A DNA stretch of 60,000 nt from contig CM060731.1 of NCBI GenBank assembly GCA_030704615.1, positions 9,674,001 through 9,734,000 of the forward strand, given 5' to 3'. Positions 42,431 through 52,844 of this stretch are shown piece after piece. This DNA comes from Takakia lepidozioides (Eukaryota > Streptophyta > Takakiopsida > Takakiales > Takakiaceae). The position numbers and the translations under genes were made by a program. The notes under the pieces are model-generated. The model was not told the DNA's origin. It worked only from the letters and a program-made list of their open reading frames with translations, and did not search any database. Position 1 is the stretch's first letter, and each line of letters begins with the position of its first letter.

Positions 42431-42439
42431 CTATCGCGA

Positions 42440-43670
42440 TGCTTTGGCACTAGGAAGACGCAGCCGCAAAAATCACCAAGTCCCCTGCACTCTCTCTGCG
42501 ACCTAGCAACCCTAAATTCGAGCCAATCTTTTGAATTTTTTGAACGTTTTGCACCCTAACAATATATAAAATGATTATATATTCCATGTCATTATATAAA
42601 GGTATTTTTAACTTTATATATTTGTATATATATATTCATAGTCATTAAATGAGTCACAGTTAAATCGACTGTATATTTTATTTAATTACTAATATATATC
42701 TCAAATAATATGAATTGAAAATATAATTGTGGAGTTGCTAGTGAAGTTATTGAAACCACTTACAATTTAAAATAAATCACCTATAAGTTGACATCACCCG
42801 AAGTCGTATCATTTGCAATCGTTAGATGCACTTGCATCCAATACACCACAATATTTCAACCACGCGAGCAATGATATGTAGACACGTTGTCATTTGCAGT
42901 CACATCCTCGTTCTATTTCATCCATTTATCTTTGCATTTTCCACATAGACATTCCTTGGGCAACCAACGATCGCCACGTGCAGTAGTGAATACTAGGACG
43001 TGGAAAACAAATGAGCTGTCATTGTGAAACTTGTTCAGGTGCCGGATCCGCAAGTCTTGACCCTGCTGGATAAATCTTACTAGCAGGCATACTTTGCAAT
43101 GTCCATGTCATCATAGTGTAGTTTTGTCCATGACTCGTAGTCGTATCTACCATCTCAATCTATCTGGTCAAATGTGTTTGACCACAGATCCTGACGTGGC
43201 GGAGGCACACAGTGGCATATACGTCTTCTGGTGGTCACAATTGGCATCCAGGACTGCCCCCTTGCATTTTGTAGACAAATATGCTACGACTGGGCAAATG
43301 TGGCAGACGTTAAAGCCAGGATCTGTTGTAGTGTCAATATGTGAAGCAGTTGCCTTCACAGCGAGAAACCACACCTAAATGTTGAATGCATATGTTGTAC
43401 CCATCCTTGAAACTACTAACTACTGCTATGCTCAAAAGTTTTATCCACTACTACACAATACACTAGAATTGTCATGGCTGCCACTAAAGGCCACACACTT
43501 ACACCACCACTACAAAAGCAACCTACTTTGCTCAATAGGTGCCTTGTGGTCAGAGATGTTGTGTGGAATTCCCTGCAGGACTTAGCTGCAATCAAAGGAG
43601 GACTACCAAAACCTCTAATCAGCAGCTAAAATGCTTCTTGAGAGAAACTGACTTGGAGCTCATTCAAGCT
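42440..43670. other. AT-rich Harbinger interior
   Basis: 42540-42780 is strongly AT-rich (repeated ATATAT words). 42950-43240 has GTCGTATC and ACGTGG words like the CACTA-type region at 37562-38100. No coding sequence recognised. Confidence 0.4.
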
Positions 43671-43679
43671 GAGCTGAAG

Positions 43680-44534
43680 GAGAAACTAGGAGAAACTAGG
43701 GAACTTGTAATAATCATGGCTATGCCCTTAAGTTGCACCATCTTTTTTTTCTACCATTTTCCCAAAGTGCTCAACCAGTTTTCCAAAATGGGAAACCATG
43801 GCGCTTTGATTGCTAGAAGCTACATGTTGTGCTTCAAATGCCAACCTTGTTGTGCTTCTTGCCGGTTGAGTTGTTGAATGGGCTAGGGGAAGAATTGGTG
43901 TACTTCTTCCGCCCTGGCATGGGAGGTCGACCCCGAGGAGGAACAGGTGGCTCATCTTGGCTTTCTGAGGCTAGACTTGCTGAACCCAAATTGTTGCTAC
44001 TAAAGGGCCAGCATTGACATCATCAATTGGGTTGATATCTACATGCTGCTGATTTGGTACCAGTGGTACCCTCATGCTTGATGAGGTCACCTTTGGAGCA
44101 TTGCAAGCTCGCTCTGATAGAAAAGACATGTCCTCAAAAAGATCCTTTCCACGTTCTTCAGTGGTCATAGTGAAGTAGTCTTCATTACTTATGCTATGAA
44201 GCTGGTGGCCCTGAATATCCTTGAAATGCTTACAGAGGTTCTGCCACTTGTTGCTGCAACTTGTTGCATGCCTTCCAAGCACACCCTGTCTCTCCAATGA
44301 CAACACAATCCTCTCCCACTTGACTTTATCGCAATTCATGTTGCCGCGTGCATTAGAACCCTTCCACTCCTCCCATTCCTGCCGCTTAGTGGTAGCTAGG
44401 ATGCGCACTTCTGTCTCACTCCAATTTCTATCTCTAGCTCTTTTTCTAGGAGTCTTGGAGCTTTGCAATTCAACCTCACCAGCCCTAAAGCCATCACCAC
44501 TGCCTGTGGTGCCTGTGGTGTCTGTGGAAGACAT
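43680..44534 (-). pseudogene. Harbinger Myb-like/AT-hook protein, frameshifted
   Basis: ATG at 44532-44534 opens a 187-codon frame. A basic stretch TPRKRARDRN (about residues 28-37) leads into a Myb/SANT trihelix-type domain: NWSETEVRILATTK, WERIVLSLERQGVLGR and CSNKWQNLCKHFKDIQG (to about residue 110). The second protein of PIF/Harbinger elements is of this type and helps the transposase bind the element ends. After a shift near 43990 the minus strand continues with PPRGRPPMPGRKK, an AT-hook, and after another shift with VSHFGKLVEHFGKMVE. The N-terminal domain may still be translatable; the full protein is broken. Its position about 440 bp from the right terminus suits the family. Confidence 0.8.
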
Positions 44535-44596
44535 GCTACACTCTCTCCTACACTCTCCCTTGCAATCTCTGGATTAAAAAATTGAGACACACACTG

Positions 44597-44765
44597 CCTG
44601 CAAAAGCCTCTCCCCTCTGCACTCTACGCCATCACGAGCGCATGCCCTGCAAGAACCATTCCACTCTCCCCTCTGCACTCTATGCCATCGCGAGCCCCTG
44701 CCCTGCAAGAACCTCTCTACTCTCCCCGCCATCGCGAGCGTATGGCACCTGCAAAACCTCTCGGC
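44597..44765 (+). repeat. Tandem repeat, about 3 units, upstream of the Myb-like gene
   Basis: CTGCAAGAACC, CTCTCCCCTCTGCACTCTA and GCCATCGCGAGCG recur at about 60-bp spacing. It lies in what would be the promoter or leader of the Myb-like gene. Confidence 0.75.
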
Positions 44766-44790
44766 CGCTGCCTGATTTTTAATTGTTGAC

Positions 44791-44829
44791 CGAGATTTAA
44801 CACCTCCATGGAGGAGGTGTTAAATCTCG
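44791..44829. repeat. Perfect 17-bp inverted repeat
   Basis: CGAGATTTAACACCTCC, loop ATGGA, then the exact inverse GGAGGTGTTAAATCTCG. It lies 145 bp inside the right Harbinger terminus and about 260 bp upstream of the Myb-like start. Confidence 0.9.
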
Positions 44830-44959
44830 CCCTCTCCCCGTTACAACGTTTAGCAGCTGTTAATCGGCCGGTTATCTAACCGGCTTTTTAATTGGCGTGT
44901 GCGGCCGTCTCCCTACCGCTAACGTCAATTACCTAACTTGATTGACGTACTAATTGGCA

Positions 44960-44973
44960 GTGCGGCCGGGGCC
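44960..44973 (-). repeat. Harbinger right terminal inverted repeat
   Basis: GTGCGGCCGGGGCC, exact inverse of 34165-34178, followed by the target copy TTA (44974-44976). Inside, GGCCGGTTATCTAACCGGC mirrors the subterminal CCGGTTA words of the left end. Confidence 0.92.
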
Positions 44974-47070
44974 TTAGAAAGGTGAGACTGTGTAATAAGG
45001 GACCTTTATTATATGCCCTGGGAACTCCATGTTCCTGTGAAAACTCCGGATGCCTTTTTCACTTTCCGAAACGCACACTAGGATGTTTAGTTGCAAGCTG
45101 CATTCTCTTCAACCAATTCTGGCCGTGCATCAGCTTTTGCCCCAAGCAGGGAGAAGGCAGGATGAGCTCTAAGAAAGAAGAAGGGACAACAGTGTCACGT
45201 ACTCCTCGTATTTTGCAGGTGAAAATTAAAGGTACTTTACTTATGTATGTCCATCCTCCAGTGAGCCCTTCTAATGCTATTGTCTCCACTTTGCTCTCAC
45301 CCGTCCCTCCTCATGCCCCCAATGACCTTTCCGTCTCAATCATATGCGGTGCTTGATCTATACAATGGCTAGGACAAAGTTGCAAGCATTGATCTCCTTA
45401 CCATCCCTAAAACAAAACAGGGGAAAAGAAAGGGTAAGAGGTTTCTGCAAACAGAGGGTCAAAACAAATTGCTGACAGAATCCATCTCACAGAACAAAAC
45501 CATACGGGGAAGGACTCCCCAAAGAGGAAAGGCCTTCTGGTAGAGAGTATCTCTATAAGAGAAGCACTTCGACTGCACATTCTTCAAAAACTTCGTGGAT
45601 GTTGTGGAGAGAAGAGAAAGACCAACTCCTGACATCCACATTCTCTAAAAAGCAAAGCAAAATGGTCGACAAAGAGAGAGTACACGACAACTGCAAACTT
45701 GAGATGAATGGGGGGACCTTGATATATTTCATTTGCACAGTTTATGCACATGTGTGGAATCACAGCTTTCCTATTCCTCAATCTAGTTATCTCATTGCAG
45801 AGAAAAAAATTGCTATCGGTGATCCGGTATCTAATGAGCCCTGAAGTTGAGTGAGTGTATGGGAAAATTCTCAAGAAGGGACATCGATACTAAGTTCTCC
45901 CCGCCAGATCGGCGCCTGTATGAGGGAGTTCTGTCGTGTTGGGGTAACAATGTTTTGCCTGATTACTCTATACGGCAGGGGTCGCCCTGTTGGGGTAACA
46001 ATATTGTGCCTGATTAGGGCCTACTCTACACAGCAGGGTTCGCCCTGTTTCTGAGTTGCTCATTGCCTGATCACGAACAATGGTGCGTTGACAGAGACGG
46101 GCATGCCATCCATCGCCAGTATGTCTACGACGGTGCCATCGGCATCAGCTTCAATCTCCGTCATCAGCTTCAATGTGTCAACCACGCAGAGTACTTGCCC
46201 CTTTCGCACTCGGTCTCCAACTCTAACATAGGGTGCTTCGAGAGGTGCGGGCGACCGGAAAAAATTACCTTCCAACGGACACAAAACCAAGGGAAAATCC
46301 ACAGCTGGTCTGCCAGAAACGGTCTCAAGCATGCTGCCCCGTGTTTGATCAGCTTCACAACTTCTTTGCCACTCCAAGTCCTCGTTATCTGAATGCACAG
46401 AATCGACAAGGTTCGCAAACTCTGACATCAAGCTCACCAGCTCACCCTGCCTACTGTTTGTGGCAGCGCCGTTCACTTCAGACAAGTCCGACAATTTTCT
46501 GTTCAGATCATCAAATGGCACAGGCAAGGTGTTTCCACATGCACAAGCCCAAACAGCCAACTTCGACACCTGCCTCGCTGCTGAAACTGAGAGAGAAAGG
46601 GAACCATTCTTGCCACTCTTTACCGGCACCACGAACGGAGAACCGCTAGGGCAGTGACCAGCCTTGAATCCATTCTTCAAGAGGTGGATCGCACAACCAC
46701 AGTTTTTATGGTACGGATGCTTGGAGTTGGACGACGAAGCGCAAGCTCCAGTCATCAGTCTGGAGGACACGAATGGACTTACACCTGCCATAAAGCTGCT
46801 AGCTTCCATTGATCAGTCCCACACTTCTCAAAGTCCTCAAACTGCACAAACTCTTCAGCGAACTTCTCTCGACTTTCTTGGCTTTCCCGGTGCTCTAAGT
46901 AAGCTCCGGTATTTTGTGAGTCTACTTCACGACTTGCCCCCCGAGATCTTTTTTCTCTCTTTGCGAGATGAGAGTGTGGGCTGTGAGCTGAAGAGGAGGT
47001 GAAGATCTACGGGGTGGGGGCATTAAAAGCAAGCAGCGGGGCCAACGGGGCACATAGAGAGGCCCGCCTG
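44974..47070. repeat. Segmental duplication unit C, right part
   Basis: Begins TTAGAAAGGTGAGACT exactly where unit B continues after its TTA (27140). It carries the 3' flank, the third BCCP-like gene and the leader to GGCCCGCCTGGAGCA at about 47070. It keeps the roughly 215-bp segment near 45160-45390 that B lacks. Confidence 0.88.
46060..46809 (-). CDS. Biotin carboxyl carrier protein (BCCP)-like, copy C
   Basis: Intact 249-aa frame, ATG at 46807-46809, one residue longer than A and B through an extra Gly at about position 9. Other changes from B are Y-F at 6, T-N and Q-P in the N-terminal third, E-A, L-V, L-M, Q-R, and DTLKLM instead of ETLKLM at the lysine site. All biotinyl-domain landmarks and both CXC pairs remain. 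The differences cluster outside the biotinyl domain, as expected if that domain is constrained. Upstream (47075 on) the flank is a CpG-rich block absent from A and B, so this copy may have a different promoter. It cannot be decided here which copies are expressed. Confidence 0.82.
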   Translation of the reverse strand: MEASSFMAGVSPFVSSRLMTGACASSSNSKHPYHKNCGCAIHLLKNGFKAGHCPSGSPFVVPVKSGKNGSLSLSVSAARQVSKLAVWACACGNTLPVPFDDLNRKLSDLSEVNGAATNSRQGELVSLMSEFANLVDSVHSDNEDLEWQRSCEADQTRGSMLETVSGRPAVDFPLVLCPLEGNFFRSPAPLEAPYVRVGDRVRKGQVLCVVDTLKLMTEIEADADGTVVDILAMDGMPVSVNAPLFVIRQ

Positions 47071-47074
47071 GAGC

Positions 47075-47420
47075 AGTGAAGGAGCCGCTAGACGCCAAGC
47101 AGCGCACAGGCCCCGACCTTCGCGGTCAACGGGGACCGACCACGCGGCGCTCCCTGCCGCCACTTTCACAACTGCGCGGTCATTCGCCCTCACCGCGCGG
47201 CTGCCCGCGCCCCTGTCCGAACGCGTGGCAATCGCTTTACCTCCTCCAACTTACGCTAACCGCGCCACAAGTGACCGTTAACCGTATGGGTCAAAGCAGG
47301 TCGCCGCCGTCTGTACACAAGTCCAACCGCGCGGGCATTTATGGTACACGGCGTACCGTAGTCGGGGTTGTTGCTGCGGTTGGTGGATTGCGCGGGTCCC
47401 CGCCAACTACTCACGACTTT
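47075..47420. promoter_or_regulatory. CpG-dense block upstream of BCCP-C
   Basis: Dense CG dinucleotides (CGCGG, CCGCGC, GCGCGG and similar words) contrast sharply with the surrounding AT-rich DNA, in which CG is scarce. It begins just upstream of the BCCP-C leader on the gene's strand. It could be an unmethylated promoter or the end of an insertion. A 134-codon Arg/Pro-rich frame crosses it, but I see no support for a protein. Confidence 0.35.
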
Positions 47421-47709
47421 TCCAGCTATTTTCATATTTCCGTTACCGTTTTATCTAATTTTGCTGCTCCAAGAAATTGAATCCTGAGCCACCGTAGCCG
47501 ACTACTGGCCCGCCTTGAGAATATTTGTAGATTATAATATTTTCAGCTGTTCACAAGTTTTTTTTGTTTTTTTTGTAAAGAGAAACACCTGGGAGCGATA
47601 GCTCACAAATCAGGGCCCGTTTGTAGTGCTAGAGGAGAAAATAACCTCTTTCATTTATGCGCCATGGAGGCGAATGAGTGGGACACCGCCCAGGACCCAT
47701 ACCACACCC

Positions 47710-47780
47710 GTCAGTAGCAAGATTTGACCCCAGAATCATCTGGGTGGCACCCAGTGCACTTAACCAATTGAGCTACTGAC
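47710..47780 (-). tRNA. tRNA-like pseudogene or tRNA-derived SINE head
   Basis: On the minus strand 71 nt begin GTCAGTAG and end CTACTGAC, giving an 8-bp acceptor-like pairing. An A-box-like TAGCTCAATTGGTTA, an anticodon-like loop GTGCCAC (reads GCC, glycine, if real) and a B-box-like GGGTCAAATC follow in the right order. The T loop has GTCAAAT instead of TTCAAAT and the arms pair poorly, so it is probably a pseudogene or SINE. 47820-48000 holds similarly decayed sequence of unknown nature. Confidence 0.45.
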
Positions 47781-47799
47781 TGTTGGTATTTGTTTTTAT

Positions 47800-49120
47800 T
47801 TTTTATTTCTTTAAAAAAAAATCAAAGAGGGGAAGAAGCCCTCGGTGAAATTTTATTAAGAACTGGGGAAAAATAAACCCCATAGGGCCATAAGCAAACA
47901 CACCATCAGGGTGCGGGACGAACCCAGAATCATTGATCGGCATTCTACTTACACTCGTAATGCTCGCCTCCTTTGGAACAATAAAATTCATGAATAAAAG
48001 TTATTTGTTTTAAGAAATGGAGACAGAAACCCATAAAACTTTTATTTTTTATTTTTTATTTTTAACTTCAATTCTCTTTCTTCCTTCGGAAATTGGAATT
48101 CTCCTGAGAGACCAAAAACTAGAACAATTGTTATTTCGAAAGAACAAATCCCCCAATCAATAAAATGCCAATGGGGCTTCATCCCCTTGCATAAAAAATA
48201 AAATAAAAACCCAAAACAAAAATAAATGAATACATTTCTTGTGGGGATGGCGTGCAAGGGCAGAGTAGGAAATAGCGTATAGTGTACAGTACGTAAGTAC
48301 CAAACTACCGTCTGATATATCTTCCATATTTCATGGGCAAACATTATGGGATATATGGGGCCGAATTAGTGCATTTTCAGTGGTACTGATAATTCGTTGG
48401 TCTTTGGCGGGTCTGAGAACCCAATGTTACTGTTCAAATTGGGTGCATGACGGCTTGTCCAAAAGAGGGATATGACAATCTCACCATGAGCAAGAGGTGG
48501 CTGTATGTGGATCTATGGCGATTTCGAGCGCTGTAAGTCCGATAAAAATAAGAAAATTACTTAATAAGGGCCCGGTCTACACAATATTTGCACATTGTGC
48601 TTGTCCGATAATGCGGCGACGATCAACGGCAACTTGAAACACTGATTGTAAAATATTGTGACGGCCAACTCTAGGCGCAGCCAAAGCGGACAACAACTTG
48701 TTTAGCTTTCAAGTATGGTGCTAATATTGTGGAGAGGTTGGCATTATTTCAAACGACAGTCTTCTACAAAACCAAGATTTGTTTTGTTCTTTCCATAGCG
48801 TGGGAGCAACCAACTGCCTTCAACTTCGTGTCGTCGCTTGTGTGTCAATGTTTCTCAATTTTGGCTCTACATTCATTTTTGCAGCACCATGATGGACTCC
48901 CTGGCAGTTCTACATTCACAAAAATATTTTTTTGCACGGAAGTTTTTGTCGCATTCAGAAACGTAACAACTTCACCATGCACTTTCAGTCCATCATTTTC
49001 ATCTCTGAAAAATAAAATAAAATAAAATCTGTCATTTCCTAAAATTAACAAAAATTGTCAGATTTTGCAGGGAGTCACTGTCGGGAAGCTAAGGATTTCT
49101 TTTTGTCATGGCAACAAGTA
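47800..49120. other. Anonymous AT-rich DNA
   Basis: No genes recognised. Two short A-rich runs (AAAAAATAAAATAAAA near 48186; AAAATAAAATAAAATAAAAT near 49010) may be LINE tails. Confidence 0.4.
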
Positions 49121-49127
49121 GCAAAGT

Positions 49128-49633
49128 CCACCTAGTCCCTACCTAGTCCTCTATGACACTATTGTCATTCATTTGAAAAAAAAAAGGTCAACTGAACCAT
49201 TCAAGTTGGTTGTAGACATTGATGGAGTCTCCCATCCCTAGCGGAGAAATTAGCTTTATTCCAAAGTCCATACCAAGGAAAAACTCAAGCAAGTAATCTG
49301 CAACTCAATTAGCGTCTTTTGTGTATGGGTCTTGGCTTTCAAAGCCCTTTGGATCATGGGTTGATGCCAACATAACTCTCACCTTGTGTCCCTACCTAGT
49401 TCTCTACGACACTGACACTATTGTCATTCATTTGAGAAAAAAGGCAAACTGAACCATTCAAATTGGTTGTAGACATCGATGGAGTCTCCCATCCCCGGCG
49501 GAGAAATTAGCTTTATTCAAACTCCATACCAAGGAACAACTCAAGCGAGTAATCTGCTACTCAATTAGCATCTTTTGTGTACCAGTCTTGGCTTTCAAAG
49601 CCCTTTGGAACATGGGTTGATGCCACCTTGTGC
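49128..49633 (+). repeat. Tandem duplication, two units of about 250 bp
   Basis: 49128-49385 and 49388-49633 share the same order of words with scattered changes: TCCCTACCTAGT, TGTCATTCATTTGA, GATGGAGTCTCCCATCCC, GGAGAAATTAGCTTTATTC, TTGGCTTTCAAAGCCCTTTG and CATGGGTTGATGCCA. No coding content. Confidence 0.9.
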
Positions 49634-49639
49634 GGGAGT

Positions 49640-50934
49640 CAATACATTGTTCTCACAAGAAATGGCGAATGTAACATAGATTAATGGGAGCATTGCCATT
49701 CAATCGCGACCGGCCCAGGTTCCAAGTTGGTGTGAAGATTAGAGGGTGGTCCAGGAGTGTCGTCACATGGGAAGACCCTTCCTAGTCTACACCTAACTCA
49801 ATGTTGTTGGGGCTGGAAGTTCCACAACACCCTTAAAACCAGGGCCGCACTTTTAGACAATCCGTTGATTTTTTAACTCATTCTTAAGGGGAAAAACGAC
49901 TATTCTCACAATGTGTTTTTTTTTTTTTCACTTTTCCAAAGTCGCCACAAGGCCCACATGTAAATTCTACCCAGCATCCATGTGGCAGGTGACTGGGTTA
50001 GAAAAGTGGCTATATAACAGGTGTCACATTTTACGGGTCCATGTGGGAAAAATCTGGCTCCTGATATCTGACCATTGGCGCTTTCTGGCGATTTTCTGTA
50101 TTTTTACTCCCATAATTCCCTTATAAAAGTAACTGACCCATCTTCCAGGTCAAAATCTGGCAATTTTTCGCCCAATTTAAGAACACTGTTCAAACATAAT
50201 GCATACACTGAAACCATTATGTTAATAACCCCAATATTTTAGAGTATAGACTAGACCCCTTCAAGCGAGGTGAAAATTTGTTTTCAAACCAGCACAGGTC
50301 AATAAAGGCCAACAGCCATGATTTTGTCAATCTGCAAAAATCCAAAAAACTTGTTGTAAATTGAATACAACAAGTTAAAATTTGAGGTTAATGTCCCTTT
50401 GCAGCTCCGTCGTCATACCAATATATTGAGCACCAACATAGTTAAAATTTGACTTCAAACATTTTTTATTTTTCCTTTTCTCCCATGCACTCGCCAGGAA
50501 AAAAAAATGAATTGTTGGCTCCTCTTTATTCTAAGGAGGTGACTAGTAACTACGCAATACCTAAACTGATTAAAGTACTATAGAAACGTTGCAGTGTGTG
50601 ACCTAACTGACCGATGTCGTTTGTACTCTAGTGCCGAAATAGGTGCCAAGGTCCGAGGAAGACGGTCTCTGGGGACCGTCCAAGCGAGGGAGAAAGAGGA
50701 GCACCAAAACAGGGAGACCATCCAAGCTGGTGTCATGTGTCAGTGCTCCCGCATAGATCTTAACGCGCACTGCACACACGTTTGGCTCACAGAGAGGCAC
50801 TCCCCTCCAGCAGATGTGCCTCGTAAACACTCACTCGCTCACAGCCTTCCAATGCTCGCTCCTTGTTGTGAGGAAGGGGGTCGGCTGCTTCAATGCTGTG
50901 CTCTTCTTTATTGCCGGGAACATGCAGGACCCCG
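49640..50934. other. Anonymous DNA
   Basis: Nothing recognised. An open frame at 50594-50956 has no recognisable motif and runs into the unit flank, so it is not called. Confidence 0.4.
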
Positions 50935-51545
50935 GAGTAAGTTAAGAGAGTTATAGTCACTATATCTCATACTTACTGTCCTCCAAGTCAAACATAATCT
51001 ACATGTCACCTCAGACAAGGATGCAGTCAACTTTTTGTCTTCACTCTCGATTGCATTCATCCGTGCCCTAGAAATCTTGACAATTTTGTCCTTTCGTGTG
51101 GTTAGCAATATGCAAGTTCGTCATTTTCGTCACTTCAAACTAAGCGAAGGGAACTGTGAGTTTAGGTAAGTTACCTCTACTGACGCAAGACCCGGGATTG
51201 TCAATCTCCTCTCCTGTACAAAGACTTTAGAGTTTGTTGTGCTCTCTCTCTCTCCTGTCTTAAGATCTTCTCAGATCTTTCTGTAGTTGCAGCCAAAATG
51301 CTGCCTGTCAATGTCTATGCCCCGCCTTCGTGTTGCATTCACTGCTGAATCTGTACAGTAGAGGTTAGGACTTAGAACAAGCTGGCACGAGCACGGGCAA
51401 CATCGGTGCATTGTCCAGGGAAGGTCGACCAGAACTAACTTTCTGCTGTCATTCCGAGTTCAGGTTGTCCCACACCACAATTACCTTCCGGAGGATTGTT
51501 TATGGAAGAACCAACGAATAATTTAACAAAGGCGTTTTGGGGGGG
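50935..51545 (+). repeat. Outer flank of a BCCP unit with LINE endonuclease debris
   Basis: GAGTAAGTTAA(GA)GAGTTATAGTCA, CATTCATCCGTGCCCTAGAAA and TCTTGACAATTTTGTCCTTT match 15910-16060 (A) and 29127-29260 (B). CAATCTCCTCTC(C/T)TGTACAA and AATCTGTACAGTAGAG match the LINE part. It probably continues unit C, separated from it by 47075-50934. Confidence 0.65.
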
Positions 51546-52148
51546 GAGAAAGGGCTATATGGACTAAGTAACCGGCGAAAAGCCCCTGGTTACTTATGAA
51601 GGGTTTAGACCGATTCAGCCGGTAATCCAGGCGGTAGCTAGTTGCACGGTAGGTAGGTCTTGCAAGGGTTCTAAGGTTGCAGGACGTTTTGAGTTTCTTT
51701 ATGATTTTCTACAATGTTGGCTCATTCTTTAGCGGTGTTTTTCTACGACGTTCAGAACCATGATGGTACTCCTATGTCTGCCACGAAATTGTTCCTTAAA
51801 GTGGTTCACTATTGTCCAGACATTTTTGTTGTATGTGTAGTTGTTGCGTATGATTTGTGTAGTTTCCAGTGTTTTTTATTTTCTATAACTAAGTCAATTT
51901 CGTTGAAGTTTTGCATTATGTTTTTGGTATGTTTGGAGAGTTCTCTTTTGCACTATTGATGGTGATAGGGACTTGGCGACCAAGAACTTCAAGACTGAAG
52001 AATGAGGAAGCACAATCTGCATTGGAGAATGCTTTACTAGAGAGACCTAGCTTCGAGCTGTTGCCGCCGTCTCAACGGACTCCTCCTGTGTCCTCTGTCG
52101 AGAAATCCAGAGTGAAGAAGAAGCGTTGTATCAGAAAGAGTTAGCAGA

Positions 52149-52844
52149 GTGTTATGTATCGGTTCTCCATTGAAGCCAGTTCATCAGAGGAGTGATAATA
52201 CCGATCCCGTCTATGAAGCAATGGCTCAGGATCATGTATTGGTTGATACGTCCAACGTTGCTCACAATCCAGAGATTACTCGGATTGAGGTTCCTTCTGT
52301 GGTGGAAATTGTCATTCCTACGATAGCTCCAGATGTCGTAGATGGACATGTAGTCGAAGCCAATGATGTTTCAGTTGAGTTGTGCACTGTGCCTACAGAG
52401 GAGTCAAAGGAGTGCAACAATTTGCATGTTATCTCTGAGAGCGAAGTCCTTTACGTTAATGAAGGCAATAATACGTTGATCCGTCCAGATTGGGCGGTAT
52501 CTGTGGAATCTCCTGATCAGTCTTGTAAGGGCGATTACAGTGCTTTTAAGCATTGCGAACCTGATCATGATGTAGTTGATCATGTACTGTCTGCTGCCAA
52601 TCAAATTGAAGAGGAGGTTCATCACGTAGAGCCGGCTATGAATCATATTGACGAGGAACAGGTTGTTTGTAATGTGGAGCAAGTTGCTATGTCGAGTGAT
52701 CATGCTCAGAGTCAACAAATTGTTGGGAGTGAGATGGTCATTGATTCAACGGAGACATTGGTTCTACCTAGTGGAACTCCAGGTGGTCAAAGTGATTTAG
52801 TTGTTCAAAGTGGAAGTGATGTGATTGCTTGCACACAATGTTGA
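52149..52844 (+). pseudogene. Acidic N-terminal region of the recombinase gene
   Basis: 231-codon open frame rich in Asp, Glu, Val and His, for example IEEEVHHVEPAMNHIDEEQ. No known domain was recognised. The first in-frame ATG is near 52221. The frame ends shortly after the recombinase frame opens, and a single shift would join them. It may be a disordered or activation-like segment. Confidence 0.45.

Larger units (their letters stand above)
34165..44973. mobile_element. PIF/Harbinger element, 10.8 kb, with captured gene pieces
   Basis: Ends are GGCCCCGGCCGCAC and its exact inverse, flanked by TTA on both sides (34162-34164 and 44974-44976). The 3-bp TWA target duplication and G/C-rich ends are hallmarks of PIF/Harbinger. 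Unit B (27140-27142) and unit A (13702-13704) show the uninterrupted target, so the boundaries are exact. The interior has a Myb-like/AT-hook gene near the right end, as expected for this superfamily. No recognisable DDE transposase is present, so movement would depend on another copy. It also holds fragments of replication factor C and PPR genes, another likely captured exon, a CACTA-like end and an array of degenerate repeats. Confidence 0.9.

Noticed and set aside
43270-43520. Right end of the CACTA-like element starting at 37562
   Set aside because: No inverse of CACTAGTAGAAAA was found; only similar internal words occur.
44982-45356. 124-codon frame in unit C (VHPPVSPSNAIVSTLL)
   Set aside because: Unit A has in-frame stops at the matching place and unit B lacks most of it.
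47076-47480. 134-codon frame in the CpG-rich block
   Set aside because: Arg/Pro-rich composition driven by GC content; no recognisable motif or homologous copy.
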